Positions 43,196-52,542 of a DNA stretch of 64,000 nt are shown here, in pieces; position 1 is the first letter of the stretch, and each line of letters opens with the position of its first letter. Source of the stretch: Flavobacterium pectinovorum (GTDB taxonomy: Bacteria > Bacteroidota > Bacteroidia > Flavobacteriales > Flavobacteriaceae); the NCBI RefSeq assembly GCF_900142715.1, contig NZ_FRBX01000001.1:1054001-1118000 (forward strand), read 5' to 3'. Below the pieces are notes generated by a model. It saw nothing but the letters and a program-made list of their open reading frames with translations. It had not been told where the DNA came from and did not search any database. The translations under genes were made by a program, and so were the position numbers.

Positions 43196-43255
43196 TTGAT
43201 TTAATTTTCTGACAAATATACATTTGCTAAAATTATTCTTTAGAATCAATCTAAA
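43196..43255 (+). promoter_or_regulatory. Promoter and Fur-like palindrome of the siderophore operon
   Basis: TTG (43196-43198), 20 bp, TACATTTG (43219-43226), then TTTAGA-ATCAA-TCTAAA (43239-43255) between the start site and the ATG. Confidence 0.6.
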
Positions 43256-43267
43256 TAAATACCACAA

Positions 43268-44803
43268 ATGGAAGCACAAGAAAAAGTAATAACATTACCA
43301 CAAGAAATTGTAATTGATAATGTGCATGTAAAGCATGTTTTTTCTAACAATAATAAATCGATCGGGATTTATAGAAAAAGCATGAAAAAGGCCATTAAAA
43401 CAATTGGAAATCACTTAAAAGAGAGAAATACTCCATTTACCGGCACAAGTATTTCTATTATAAAAAGAAAAATTGACAACATTTATCTCGAAGAAAACAA
43501 AAAAGGCAAAAGTCTGGATTATGTTTTAGATGAATTAAAAGATATTTATCTCGACGATTGTATTCATTTTCACAATCCCAAGTACATTGCGCATCTTAAT
43601 TGTCCAATTCTTACGCCAACACTTGTGGCAGAAGCTTTTATATCTTCCCTGAATTATTCAATGGATACCTGGGACCAAAGTACCGGAGCCACTTTTATCG
43701 AATTGAAACTGGTGGAATGGACGCTTGAAAAATTAGGTTATCCAAAAAATGCTGATGGAATTTTTACCAGCGGAGGAACGCAATCGAACATGATGGGGTT
43801 GCTTTTGGCAAGAGATCATTACATCAAAAAACATTACGGAATTGACCCAAAAATGGATGGATTACCACCTGAAGCCTCAAAATTCAGGGTTTTATGTTCC
43901 GAGGTAAGTCATTTTAGTTTGAAGAAGAACCTGAGTTTGCTTGGTTTAGGACAAAATGCTGTAATTCCGGTTGCGGTAGATCCTGATTTCAGGATGAATA
44001 CCAATGCTTTAAAGAAAGTAATTCAACAGCAAAAAGACTTAGGGAATATTCCGATCGCCATTGTAGGAACGGCCGGAACAACTGATTTTGGTTCGATTGA
44101 TCCTTTAACTGAAATAGCGGCCGTAGCCAACGAAAACGACATTTGGTTTCACGTTGACGCAGCTTATGGCGGCGGATTATTGATTAGTGATATTCACAAA
44201 TATAAACTCGACGGAATCGAATTATCAGATTCAGCTACAATAGATTACCACAAAACTTTTTATCAGCCAGTAAGTTCAAGCGGATTTTTTATGAGAGACA
44301 AATCATTTGTGGATTATATAAAATACCACGCTGATTATCTGAATTCTAAAGAACAGGAAGACGAAGGAATTCCAAACATGGTAAAAAAATCAATCCAGAC
44401 AACACGCCGTTTTGATGCCTTAAAATTGTGGTTTACACTACGAATGATCGGTACAAAAGGTTTAAGTTCTTATATGGATAAAGCGATTGAAAATGCACAG
44501 TTTACAGCCAACTTACTGCGCCACAGAGACGATTTTGAAATCATTCATAAACCAGAAATAAGCGCTGTAGTATTTCGCTACACGCCATTTGAAAACGGAA
44601 CAGAAACTTCGTATTGCGGCGTAAACAGTTACATCCGAAAAGCAATTTTTAATGAAGGAAAAGCCATTATTACAAGCACAAAAGTGTACAATGAAGTATT
44701 CCTGAAATTCACCCTTTTAAATCCGCTAACAACGCCTCAGGATATCGAAGAAGTTATCGATTTGATTGTACACCACGGAACCGAATATTCATTAAAAAAT
44801 TAA
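43268..44803 (+). CDS. PLP-dependent decarboxylase, DesA-like lysine decarboxylase (siderophore step 1)
   Basis: The 511-residue group II decarboxylase has FTSGGTQSNMMGLLLARD, CSEVSHFSLKKNLSLLGLG, FHVDAAYGGG with H295 and D297, and the PLP lysine K329 in TIDYHKTFYQP. This group includes lysine decarboxylases of hydroxamate siderophore clusters (DesA type), diaminobutyrate and aromatic amino acid decarboxylases. The lysine N-hydroxylase gene 7 bp downstream favours lysine, giving cadaverine. Cytosolic. Confidence 0.85.
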   Translation: MEAQEKVITLPQEIVIDNVHVKHVFSNNNKSIGIYRKSMKKAIKTIGNHLKERNTPFTGTSISIIKRKIDNIYLEENKKGKSLDYVLDELKDIYLDDCIHFHNPKYIAHLNCPILTPTLVAEAFISSLNYSMDTWDQSTGATFIELKLVEWTLEKLGYPKNADGIFTSGGTQSNMMGLLLARDHYIKKHYGIDPKMDGLPPEASKFRVLCSEVSHFSLKKNLSLLGLGQNAVIPVAVDPDFRMNTNALKKVIQQQKDLGNIPIAIVGTAGTTDFGSIDPLTEIAAVANENDIWFHVDAAYGGGLLISDIHKYKLDGIELSDSATIDYHKTFYQPVSSSGFFMRDKSFVDYIKYHADYLNSKEQEDEGIPNMVKKSIQTTRRFDALKLWFTLRMIGTKGLSSYMDKAIENAQFTANLLRHRDDFEIIHKPEISAVVFRYTPFENGTETSYCGVNSYIRKAIFNEGKAIITSTKVYNEVFLKFTLLNPLTTPQDIEEVIDLIVHHGTEYSLKN

Positions 44804-44810
44804 AATTATC

Positions 44811-46142
44811 ATGACAAATAAAACATACGATTTCATAGCTGTTGGAGTAGGACCTTTTAATCTTGGTTTAGCCTGTTTGACAGCACCAATCGAAAATCTC
44901 GACGGTTTATTTTTTGATAAAAACGAATCGTTTAACTGGCATCCCGGAATGTTGTTGCAGGACACAACATTGCAGATTCCGTTCATGGCCGATTTAGTGA
45001 CTTTGGCAGACCCGACGAGTCCGTTTAGTTTCTTGAATTACATCAAAGAACAAGGCAAAATGTATTCGTTTTACATTCGTGAAAACTTTTTATTGTTAAG
45101 AAACGAATACAATCAATATTGCCAATGGGCGATTAGAAAATTACCAAACGTATTTTTTAATACCGAAGTTACGGCAATCGAATACGATAAAAATCAGGAA
45201 CTTTATATCGTAAATACCCTTTGTACCAAGACAGATGTAACAACAATTTACAAAACAAAAAAGATTGTTTTAGGAACCGGAACTGCACCGCACATTCCGA
45301 AATCCTGCCAAAATTTAAAAGGAAAAGCAATTCATTCTTCAACCTATATTCAGAATAAAGCGGAACTTCAAAAACAAAAATCAATCACGGTTTTAGGAAG
45401 CGGACAAAGTGCTGCTGAAGTTTTTAATGATCTTTTGCAGGAAATTGATGTTTACGGATATCAGTTGAACTGGATTACAAGATCGTCGCGCTTTTTCCCG
45501 ATGGATTACAGCAAGTTAACACTCGAAATGACGTCTCCGGAATATGTGGATTATTTCTACAACCTTCCTTCAGACAAAAGAGATCATCTGCTAAAAAATC
45601 AAAAATTATTGTACAAAGGAATCAACAAAGACTTGATTGCAACCATTTTTGACACGATTTACAACAAAAAAGTAATTACAGAAATTGATGTAAACCTTAG
45701 AACAAACGCTGCTTGTACAAAAGCTTCATTTGATGAAAATAAGCAGTCTTTTGAATTGGAACTGCATCAGGTGGAGCAAGATAAAAAATATCGCCATAAA
45801 ACCGATGCCCTGGTTTTAGCGACAGGTTACGGTTATAAATTACCACAGTTTTTGGAAGGCATTGCCAACAGAATTCAATGGGACGAAAAAGGACGTTTTG
45901 CCGCCAACAGAAACTACAGCATTGACAATAATGCCAGTGAAGTTTTTGTTCAGAATGCCGAATTGCACACACACGGTTTTGTTACGCCCGATTTAGGAAT
46001 GGCGTGCTACAGAAATTCATATATAATCAAAGAAATTACAGGAGTTGAACATTACGCGATAGAAACCAAAATTGCTTTTCAGGAATTTGGTGTTCCGGTA
46101 TCAGAAGTTATCGAATCTCCGGTATTTGAAACAATCGAATAA
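44811..46142 (+). CDS. Lysine/ornithine/cadaverine N-hydroxylase (DesB-like, siderophore step 2)
   Basis: The 443-residue flavin monooxygenase has VGVGPFNLGLACL for FAD, LQIPFMADLVTLADPTSPFS with the substrate-site D-L-V-T-L-x-D-P, VLGSGQSAAEVFNDLL for NADPH, SSRFFPMDYSKLTLEMTSPE, and the ATGYGYKLP end motif. It would hydroxylate the free amine of cadaverine or lysine to supply hydroxamates. It sits between the decarboxylase and the acyltransferase genes. Confidence 0.9.
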   Translation: MTNKTYDFIAVGVGPFNLGLACLTAPIENLDGLFFDKNESFNWHPGMLLQDTTLQIPFMADLVTLADPTSPFSFLNYIKEQGKMYSFYIRENFLLLRNEYNQYCQWAIRKLPNVFFNTEVTAIEYDKNQELYIVNTLCTKTDVTTIYKTKKIVLGTGTAPHIPKSCQNLKGKAIHSSTYIQNKAELQKQKSITVLGSGQSAAEVFNDLLQEIDVYGYQLNWITRSSRFFPMDYSKLTLEMTSPEYVDYFYNLPSDKRDHLLKNQKLLYKGINKDLIATIFDTIYNKKVITEIDVNLRTNAACTKASFDENKQSFELELHQVEQDKKYRHKTDALVLATGYGYKLPQFLEGIANRIQWDEKGRFAANRNYSIDNNASEVFVQNAELHTHGFVTPDLGMACYRNSYIIKEITGVEHYAIETKIAFQEFGVPVSEVIESPVFETIE

Positions 46143-46144
46143 TT

Positions 46145-47254
46145 ATGGAAACAATTCAGAAAAAAAAGAGAGTTTTGGCGATCGATATTGCCAGAGGTAC
46201 GAGTGTGATTTTAATGATGATGATTCACACCATGCTGATTTACGGCACAATTGCGACTCAGACAAATACTGTTTTAGGAGAAATTATCTTATGGTTAGGC
46301 CGCGGCACTACGATGTTTTTGGTTAGTATGGGAATTTCTTTTGTGCTATCAAGACGACAAAGTTTTCTGGCCGTTTGCAAAAGAGCCTTATACATTCTGG
46401 CAGTTGGTTACGGAATGAATTTTTTAAAATTCCTCGTTCCCGAATTCATTTTTGGCGGGCTTCCCGAAGCTTTTGTTTCGGCTTACGGCTTAAAATCAGG
46501 GACTTTAGAAACAGGAATTTTCTTTTTGCTATTGGGCGATATCTTGCAATTGGCCGGAATCACTTTGTTTATCATGGGATTGATCAATCATTTTAGTAAA
46601 AGTAAATACGTGCCACTTGCAGTCGCCTTATTAATTATTTCTGTTTCAAAAGAATTAAGCGGATTTAGAATTGGTATTTCTGGTTTAGATTATATCTGTG
46701 ATTTATTTTTTAGCAATCAATTTAATGTCTATTTCCCTGTTTTTCCATGGAGTGCGTTTATTTTAGTCGGAATGTTTTTGGGAAGATGGTACAAAGAACT
46801 AAACGAAAATCAGGAAGTATTTTTTAAGAAAATGTTATTTGCCGGACTTGGTTTTATGGCTGTTGGCGGAATTTTAAATTTCTCTAATCCTGAATATCAT
46901 TTTGGCGATTATTACCATTTAGGACCAGGCGGAAGTATTTTATTACTTGGATTAAATCTGGTTTTATATTGGTTTGTTAACATCGTTGTTCATCTGTTTA
47001 AAGAAAATAATAATGTGTTTAATGTGCTGATTTTCTGCAGTAAAAACGTTACGAGTTTATATGTAATTCAATGGGTTTTGATCAATTGGGGAATGTATGT
47101 TTTTGGTTTCTGGCAACATGATCAATGGATTGTTTTAGGTTTATTTCCGGTTGTTATCGGAACCACTCTTACTGTTCAATTGGTTTACAACGAAATCAAA
47201 ACACAATTACGCTCTAAACGAAAAAATCGTACTGAAGTACTTGTAAATAGTTGA
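46145..47254 (+). CDS. Multi-pass membrane protein, DUF1624/HGSNAT-like acyltransferase family
   Basis: The 369-residue protein has about ten membrane helices and begins RVLAIDIARGTSVILMMMIH, the start typical of DUF1624 and heparan-glucosaminide acetyltransferase-like proteins, then WLGRGTTMFLVSMGISF. It overlaps the operon layout with 2 bp to the gene before it. In this place it could acylate the siderophore or act in its export, since no MFS exporter is coded. The role is inferred. Confidence 0.7.
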   Translation: METIQKKKRVLAIDIARGTSVILMMMIHTMLIYGTIATQTNTVLGEIILWLGRGTTMFLVSMGISFVLSRRQSFLAVCKRALYILAVGYGMNFLKFLVPEFIFGGLPEAFVSAYGLKSGTLETGIFFLLLGDILQLAGITLFIMGLINHFSKSKYVPLAVALLIISVSKELSGFRIGISGLDYICDLFFSNQFNVYFPVFPWSAFILVGMFLGRWYKELNENQEVFFKKMLFAGLGFMAVGGILNFSNPEYHFGDYYHLGPGGSILLLGLNLVLYWFVNIVVHLFKENNNVFNVLIFCSKNVTSLYVIQWVLINWGMYVFGFWQHDQWIVLGLFPVVIGTTLTVQLVYNEIKTQLRSKRKNRTEVLVNS

Positions 47255-47289
47255 AATCATTTTATTAATATGTAAAATGGTTTTATCGT

Positions 47290-47402
47290 AGAGGCGCACA
47301 GCAGTACGTCTACGCAAAGTATTTCTGCCACGAATTTCATCAATTGCCACAAATCGTTACGCTTAATTAATTAGTGAAAATTAGTGTAATTCGTGGCAAA
47401 CT
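47290..47402. repeat. CACGAATTTCATCAATT-type repeat inside the operon
   Basis: GCCACGAATTTCATCAATTG faces AGTGTAATTCGTGGC. The 191-bp gap it fills splits the cluster and may attenuate or carry a second promoter for the synthetase genes; no perfect TANNTTTG is seen. Confidence 0.55.
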
Positions 47403-47445
47403 TCATTTACGAATGAAGTAAATATTAATTTAAAATAGTATAAAA

Positions 47446-49845
47446 ATGAATACATATAATCCTATTTATAGCACCACAATTCCGGATTTCGGTACGATAG
47501 ATTTTCGTCCGTTGCAATTGGAAACTGATGCCAGGATAATTCATGATTGGGTCAATCGTGATTATGCCCAATATTGGGGTATGCAGGGAAAAAATTTAGA
47601 AGAAGTTCAGTTGGAATATGAAAAAATAACCAAAGAATCGGATGTTTTTATCGGATTGGTAAATGGTGAAGTTTCCTTTTTACTGGAACGTTACAATCCA
47701 AAACAAGATATAATCAGAAATTATTATGCCGTTCAGGAATATGATTGCGGAATGCATGTAATTGTATCGCCGTCAACAAAACCAGTGCATCAGTTTACGT
47801 GGCATATTTTTTCGAGCATTATGAAATTTGTTTTCAGGGACTTAACCATTCAGCGTATTGTGGTTGAGCCGGATATCAGAAACAAAAAAATGTTCGACAT
47901 CTGTCACCGCGTAGGTTTTGAAGATGCACATGTTGTGAATTTACCACATAAAACAGCCTTGCTTGCTTTTTGTACGCGAGAACAATTCATCAAAAAAATA
48001 GATTCATTTAACCTTAATTATACCGAAATGAATACCGAAAATCAATTAGAATTTCCCGAAAAAGCCATTACACATATACAGCCCGAAGTTTGGGAAAAAG
48101 CCAATCGTTTATTGATTAAAAAAGCCATCTGTGAGTTTTCGCACGAGCTTTTAATCGAACCCGTTTTAGAATTTGGCGTACAAAACACAAACAAATATTC
48201 ACTGGTTTCTGATGATAATTCGGTGAAATATACGTTTAAGGCGCAAGAGCTTGCCATGAATCATTTAAATATAGAAGTAAATTCTATTTTAAAATACAAA
48301 AATGAAAAAAAGGAAGCTTTGGATGCCGTTGATTTTATTCAGGAATTCAGAAATAGTTTAGGAATTTCAGAACAATTATTGCCGTCGTATATCGAAGAAA
48401 TTATCAGCACACTTTACGGAAGCTGTTATAAATTATTAAAGGAAAATTCTACTTCAAAATCATTGGCCAATTCTGATTTTCAAACCATTGAACAAGCTAT
48501 GATGGAAGGTCATCCTGGGTTTGTGGCCAACAACGGAAGAATTGGCTACAACAGCATGGATTACAAAGCCTATGCGCCCGAAGCCGGAAACCCATTCAAA
48601 ATTTTATGGCTTGCCGGACATCGTGACAGAACGGTTTATGCGGGAACAAAAAAATTGGATTACGATACTTTGATTCAGCAGGAATTAGGTGCAGAAACCA
48701 TTTCAAAATTTAATACTACAATCAAGGAAAAAGGACAAAATCCGAATGATTATTTCTTTATTCCCGTGCATCCGTGGCAATGGTTCAATAAACTGGCTAA
48801 TTTGTTTTCGCCAGAAATTGCCAAAGGAAAATTGATTTGTGTGGGTTACGGACCCGATTTATATCAGGCACAACAATCGATCAGAACCTTATTCAACTTA
48901 AGTAATCCGAAGAAATTCTATACCAAAACATCACTTTCAATCCTGAATATGGGCTTTATGCGTGGTTTACCGGTATTTTATTTGGGAACTGCGCCGGAAA
49001 TGGCCGAATGGTTAGATCAGCTTTTGAGCGGTGACGAATATCTGCAAAAAGTTGGTTTTGGAATGTTGGGCGAAGTGGCTTCTGTAAGTTACATCAATCC
49101 GTATTTTGAAAGCTTTGGAAAACACAATCCATACAACAAAATGATTGCTTCATTATGGAGAGAAAGTCCGGTTGCGAAACTCAAAAACGACGAGCAATTA
49201 ATGACAATGGCAGCGTTTTTACATTTAGATAAAGATGGAAATTCATTATTGTCAGAAATTATAAAAGCTTCTTCGTTATCAATAGATTCATGGCTTTCAG
49301 AATATTTCAAAGTTTATTTGAGTCCGTTATTACATTGTTTTTACCAATACGATTTGGTTTTTATGCCACATGGCGAAAACCTGATTCTAGGATTAGAAAA
49401 TCACGTTCCGGTGCGTTCTTTCATGAAAGATATTACCGAAGAGGCTGTGATTTTAAATCCAGACGTAGAAATCCCGAAAAACATAGACAGAATTTATGCT
49501 GAAGTTCCCGAAGACGTAAAACTATTATCGATTTTTATTGATGTTTTTGATGGATTTTTCCGTTTCATGTCTGCCATTTTGGTTACGAGTGATAATTATT
49601 CTGAAGATCGTTATTGGGAATTGGTGGCAGAATGTATCTCTGATTATCAGGAAGCTAATCCGCATTTGGAAGCAAAATTTGAGAAATACGATTTGTTTGC
49701 TAATGAATTTCAATTGTCTTGCCTAAACCGTTTGCAATTGAACAATAACAAAACCATGATCGATCTTGACGATCCTGTGGCGTTGTTACAATTTCAGGGA
49801 AAACTGCAAAACCCAATTGCGCCGTATAAAAAAATAATCGCTTAA
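47446..49845 (+). CDS. Fused acyltransferase-NIS siderophore synthetase (DesC-DesD type)
   Basis: The 799-residue protein joins a GNAT domain (residues about 1-190: IIHDWVNRDYAQYWGMQGKN, GLVNGEVSFLLERYNP, QRIVVEPDIRNKKM) to an IucA/IucC synthetase (about 205-799: MMEGHPGFVANNGRIGYNSM, HPWQW, SIRTLFNLSNPKKF, FMPHGENLIL). The GNAT acylates the hydroxylamine and the synthetase makes the amide bonds with ATP. The same two units appear again downstream as separate genes. Domain order matches fused BibC-like proteins of marine bacteria. Confidence 0.9.
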   Translation: MNTYNPIYSTTIPDFGTIDFRPLQLETDARIIHDWVNRDYAQYWGMQGKNLEEVQLEYEKITKESDVFIGLVNGEVSFLLERYNPKQDIIRNYYAVQEYDCGMHVIVSPSTKPVHQFTWHIFSSIMKFVFRDLTIQRIVVEPDIRNKKMFDICHRVGFEDAHVVNLPHKTALLAFCTREQFIKKIDSFNLNYTEMNTENQLEFPEKAITHIQPEVWEKANRLLIKKAICEFSHELLIEPVLEFGVQNTNKYSLVSDDNSVKYTFKAQELAMNHLNIEVNSILKYKNEKKEALDAVDFIQEFRNSLGISEQLLPSYIEEIISTLYGSCYKLLKENSTSKSLANSDFQTIEQAMMEGHPGFVANNGRIGYNSMDYKAYAPEAGNPFKILWLAGHRDRTVYAGTKKLDYDTLIQQELGAETISKFNTTIKEKGQNPNDYFFIPVHPWQWFNKLANLFSPEIAKGKLICVGYGPDLYQAQQSIRTLFNLSNPKKFYTKTSLSILNMGFMRGLPVFYLGTAPEMAEWLDQLLSGDEYLQKVGFGMLGEVASVSYINPYFESFGKHNPYNKMIASLWRESPVAKLKNDEQLMTMAAFLHLDKDGNSLLSEIIKASSLSIDSWLSEYFKVYLSPLLHCFYQYDLVFMPHGENLILGLENHVPVRSFMKDITEEAVILNPDVEIPKNIDRIYAEVPEDVKLLSIFIDVFDGFFRFMSAILVTSDNYSEDRYWELVAECISDYQEANPHLEAKFEKYDLFANEFQLSCLNRLQLNNNKTMIDLDDPVALLQFQGKLQNPIAPYKKIIA

Positions 49846-49856
49846 AAACTTAACAG

Positions 49857-50453
49857 ATGAATAGTATAATAACGCATCCGGAAAATGATGTCGCGACAGA
49901 TGTTGTTTTTGTAAAAACGATTCCCGGTTTAGGTGTTTTTGAGCTGCGACCAATTGATATGGAAAACGATATTCCGTTGATTCACAATTGGGTCAATCGC
50001 GATTATGCCGTTTATTGGGAAATGAATGGTTTTTCTGTAGAAGAAGTAAAAAATACATATTACAATATTCTGGAAAAAACGCAGGTTTATATTGGCGTTT
50101 TTAATAAGGAAGTAGCTTTTTTATTAGAATGTTACGATCCTCAAAATGATATTGTAGGTAAATATTACGAATCGCAAAAAGGCGATAAAGGTATGCACAT
50201 ACTGGTCGCGCCGTCAGAAAAAGTAATCCCGAATTTTACCTGGAATATTTTTACCGTAATTCTAGACTTCATTTTTTCAGATTCAAAAAGCCAGCGTATT
50301 GTGGTTGAACCCGACGCAAGAAATCATAAAATTCATTTACTGAATAAAAGAGCAGGATTTGTATTTCAACACGTTTTAGAATTACCACACAAAAAAGCGC
50401 ATTTAGAGTTTTGCACCCGTGAAGATTATTACAAGGCATTACAATCGGTTTAA
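49857..50453 (+). CDS. GNAT acyltransferase, DesC-like (siderophore)
   Basis: The 198-residue protein is a paralogue of residues 1-190 of the fused protein upstream (LIHNWVNRDYAVYWEMNGFS, GVFNKEVAFLLECYDP, QRIVVEPDARNHKIH). It would transfer an acyl group from CoA to an N-hydroxyamine. Two acyltransferases allow two acyl groups (for example acetyl and succinyl), but the specificity cannot be read from sequence. It starts 11 bp after the fused gene and ends 3 bp before the next. Confidence 0.87.
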   Translation: MNSIITHPENDVATDVVFVKTIPGLGVFELRPIDMENDIPLIHNWVNRDYAVYWEMNGFSVEEVKNTYYNILEKTQVYIGVFNKEVAFLLECYDPQNDIVGKYYESQKGDKGMHILVAPSEKVIPNFTWNIFTVILDFIFSDSKSQRIVVEPDARNHKIHLLNKRAGFVFQHVLELPHKKAHLEFCTREDYYKALQSV

Positions 50454-50456
50454 TTT

Positions 50457-52247
50457 ATGAAAATGGAAACACCAACCCAGAATATACAGCACTTAACAAA
50501 ACAAAATTGGGACAAAGCCAATGCGCTTTTGCTCAAAAAAACGTTAAGTGAATTTGCACACGAATTACTGATTGTTCCTGTTTTAAAAAGCGATAATTTA
50601 TATAGTATTTCTTCGCCTGATAAAACAGTTGAATATACTTTTAAAGCTTCAATTTTAGCCTTAAATCATTGGTCAATTGCCATTGAATCAATTAAAAAGA
50701 CAAAAAACGGGATTGAATCTCCATTGCGTTTATTAGAATTTATAATTGAATTTAAAGATCACTTAGGCATAGGCGAAAGCCTTTTACCAACGTACTTAGA
50801 AGAAATTACAAGTACGTTGTACAGCACTGCATATAAAATTGCGAACGAAAAATACAATTCAAAAGATTTATTAGATCTTGATTACCAAATCATTGAACAT
50901 GCGATGACAGAAGGGCATCCGTGTTTTGTGGCCAATAGCGGTAAAAACGGTTTTAATATTGATGATTTTGCGGCTTTTTCTCCGGAAGCCAATGCGCCTG
51001 TACAATTGTTATGGCTGGCAGGGCATAGGAGCAAGGCTACTTTTACGGCAATTGAAACTTTAGATTATCAAAAAGTATTGCAGCAGGAATTAGATGCTGA
51101 AACAATTTCACGATTCGAAAATGTTTTACAATCTCAAAATTTAAATGTTGAAGATTATTATTTCTTTCCCGTTCATCCGTGGCAATGGTTTAATAAACTG
51201 GCTTTGATTTTTGCTCCGGATGTTGCTGAAGCACATTTGATTTGTCTGGGTTATGGAAAAGACGAATATTCTGCACAGCAATCGATTAGAACGTTTTTTA
51301 ATATTTCTTCGCCGGAGAAATTTTACGCAAAAACAGCACTTTCTGTTATCAATATGGGTTTCATGCGCGGACTTTCGCCATATTATATGGAAAGTACGCC
51401 TGCAATTACCGAATGGGTGGCGAATCTGGTTGAAAATGATGCGTATCTGCAACAAAAAGGATTTACATTATTAGGCGAAGTTGCAACGCTTGGTTATCGC
51501 AATTTTTTATACGAGCCTTTGGGCCGAAGTATTCCGCATAACAAGATGCTGGCCACATTATGGCGCGAAAGTCCGATACCGAAATTGTCTAAAAATCAAA
51601 AGATTATGACAATGGCTGCTCTGTTGCATGTGGATCAGTCAGGGAATTCTTTTGTTAGTGAGTTGATAAAAGAATCGGGAATTAGCGCCAAATTGTGGGT
51701 TAAAAGTTATCTCAACGCTTATCTGTCGCCATTATTGCATTGTTTTTACCAGCACGAAATGGTTTTTATGCCACATGGCGAAAACCTGATTTTGGTTTTA
51801 GAAAATCACGTTCCCTTAAAAGCAATCATGAAAGATATTACCGAAGAAGTAATGGTTTTTAATGGAGAAATTCCGTTACCGGAAAAAGTAAAACGCATTC
51901 ACATCAACATGAAAGAACCGTTGAAAGTATTATGTCTTTTTAATGATGTTTTTCAGTTTTATTTCCGTTTTCTTTCAGCCATTTTAGCAGAATCAAAAAC
52001 ACTTTCTGAAGAAGATTTCTGGTCGTGCGTTGCAGATTGTATAACGCAATATCAGGAAGATCAGCCACATTTAAAAGAGCAATTCAAAAAATACAATTTG
52101 TTTGTTTCTGAGTTTGATGCTTGTTGTTTAAACCGTTTGCAATTGCGAAATAATAAGCAAATGTTAGATTTAGCAGATCCTATTGAGAGTCTTCAGTTTG
52201 TTGGGAAATTAAAGAATCCTGTTGCGGCGTTTATTCCGGTTGTTTAA
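50457..52247 (+). CDS. IucA/IucC-type NIS siderophore synthetase (DesD-like)
   Basis: The 596-residue protein matches residues 205-799 of the fused protein: MTEGHPCFVANSGKNGFNID, HPWQW, SIRTFFNISSPEKF, FMPHGENLIL, SFDACCLNRLQ-like FDACCLNRLQLRNN. NIS synthetases adenylate a carboxylate and join it to an amine. MK-MET or M3 could be the start. It ends the cluster; no TonB receptor, periplasmic binding protein or exporter is present within the window. Confidence 0.9.
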   Translation: MKMETPTQNIQHLTKQNWDKANALLLKKTLSEFAHELLIVPVLKSDNLYSISSPDKTVEYTFKASILALNHWSIAIESIKKTKNGIESPLRLLEFIIEFKDHLGIGESLLPTYLEEITSTLYSTAYKIANEKYNSKDLLDLDYQIIEHAMTEGHPCFVANSGKNGFNIDDFAAFSPEANAPVQLLWLAGHRSKATFTAIETLDYQKVLQQELDAETISRFENVLQSQNLNVEDYYFFPVHPWQWFNKLALIFAPDVAEAHLICLGYGKDEYSAQQSIRTFFNISSPEKFYAKTALSVINMGFMRGLSPYYMESTPAITEWVANLVENDAYLQQKGFTLLGEVATLGYRNFLYEPLGRSIPHNKMLATLWRESPIPKLSKNQKIMTMAALLHVDQSGNSFVSELIKESGISAKLWVKSYLNAYLSPLLHCFYQHEMVFMPHGENLILVLENHVPLKAIMKDITEEVMVFNGEIPLPEKVKRIHINMKEPLKVLCLFNDVFQFYFRFLSAILAESKTLSEEDFWSCVADCITQYQEDQPHLKEQFKKYNLFVSEFDACCLNRLQLRNNKQMLDLADPIESLQFVGKLKNPVAAFIPVV

Positions 52248-52281
52248 AATATTTCCCGAAAGTTTTTTTGTGAATAAAAAA

Positions 52282-52390
52282 TAAGACGACAATTCAGGCA
52301 TAAGATAAATTTCAATGTCTTTCCAAAAAACGTGACAATGTTGAACTTTATCTCGTTATTGAATTTATCTCATTCAGAAACGTCGTCTTA
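52282..52390. repeat. 109-bp inverted-repeat element downstream of the siderophore genes
   Basis: TAAGACGAC and GTCGTCTTA lie at the exact ends. Inside, AGATAAATTTCAA pairs with TTGAATTTATCT with one bulge. It could be a terminator-like structured RNA or a small mobile element. Confidence 0.5.
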
Positions 52391-52487
52391 CCCTTACATA
52401 CGATCAAATCGTGAAGTTGGTTTTTGCTTTATCGAAAATTTTTAAAATTTTAAGTTTTATTAAGAACGAAGGGAAATTTAAAACAAA

Positions 52488-52526
52488 AAATAAGCTGTGT
52501 CTTTTCATTAAAAACACAGCTTATTT
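52488..52526 (-). terminator. Terminator of the RidA-like gene
   Basis: AAATAAGCTGTGT pairs perfectly with ACACAGCTTATTT, 17 bp downstream of the RidA-like stop on the minus strand. Confidence 0.75.
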
Positions 52527-52542
52527 ATCTTTCAGAAAATAA

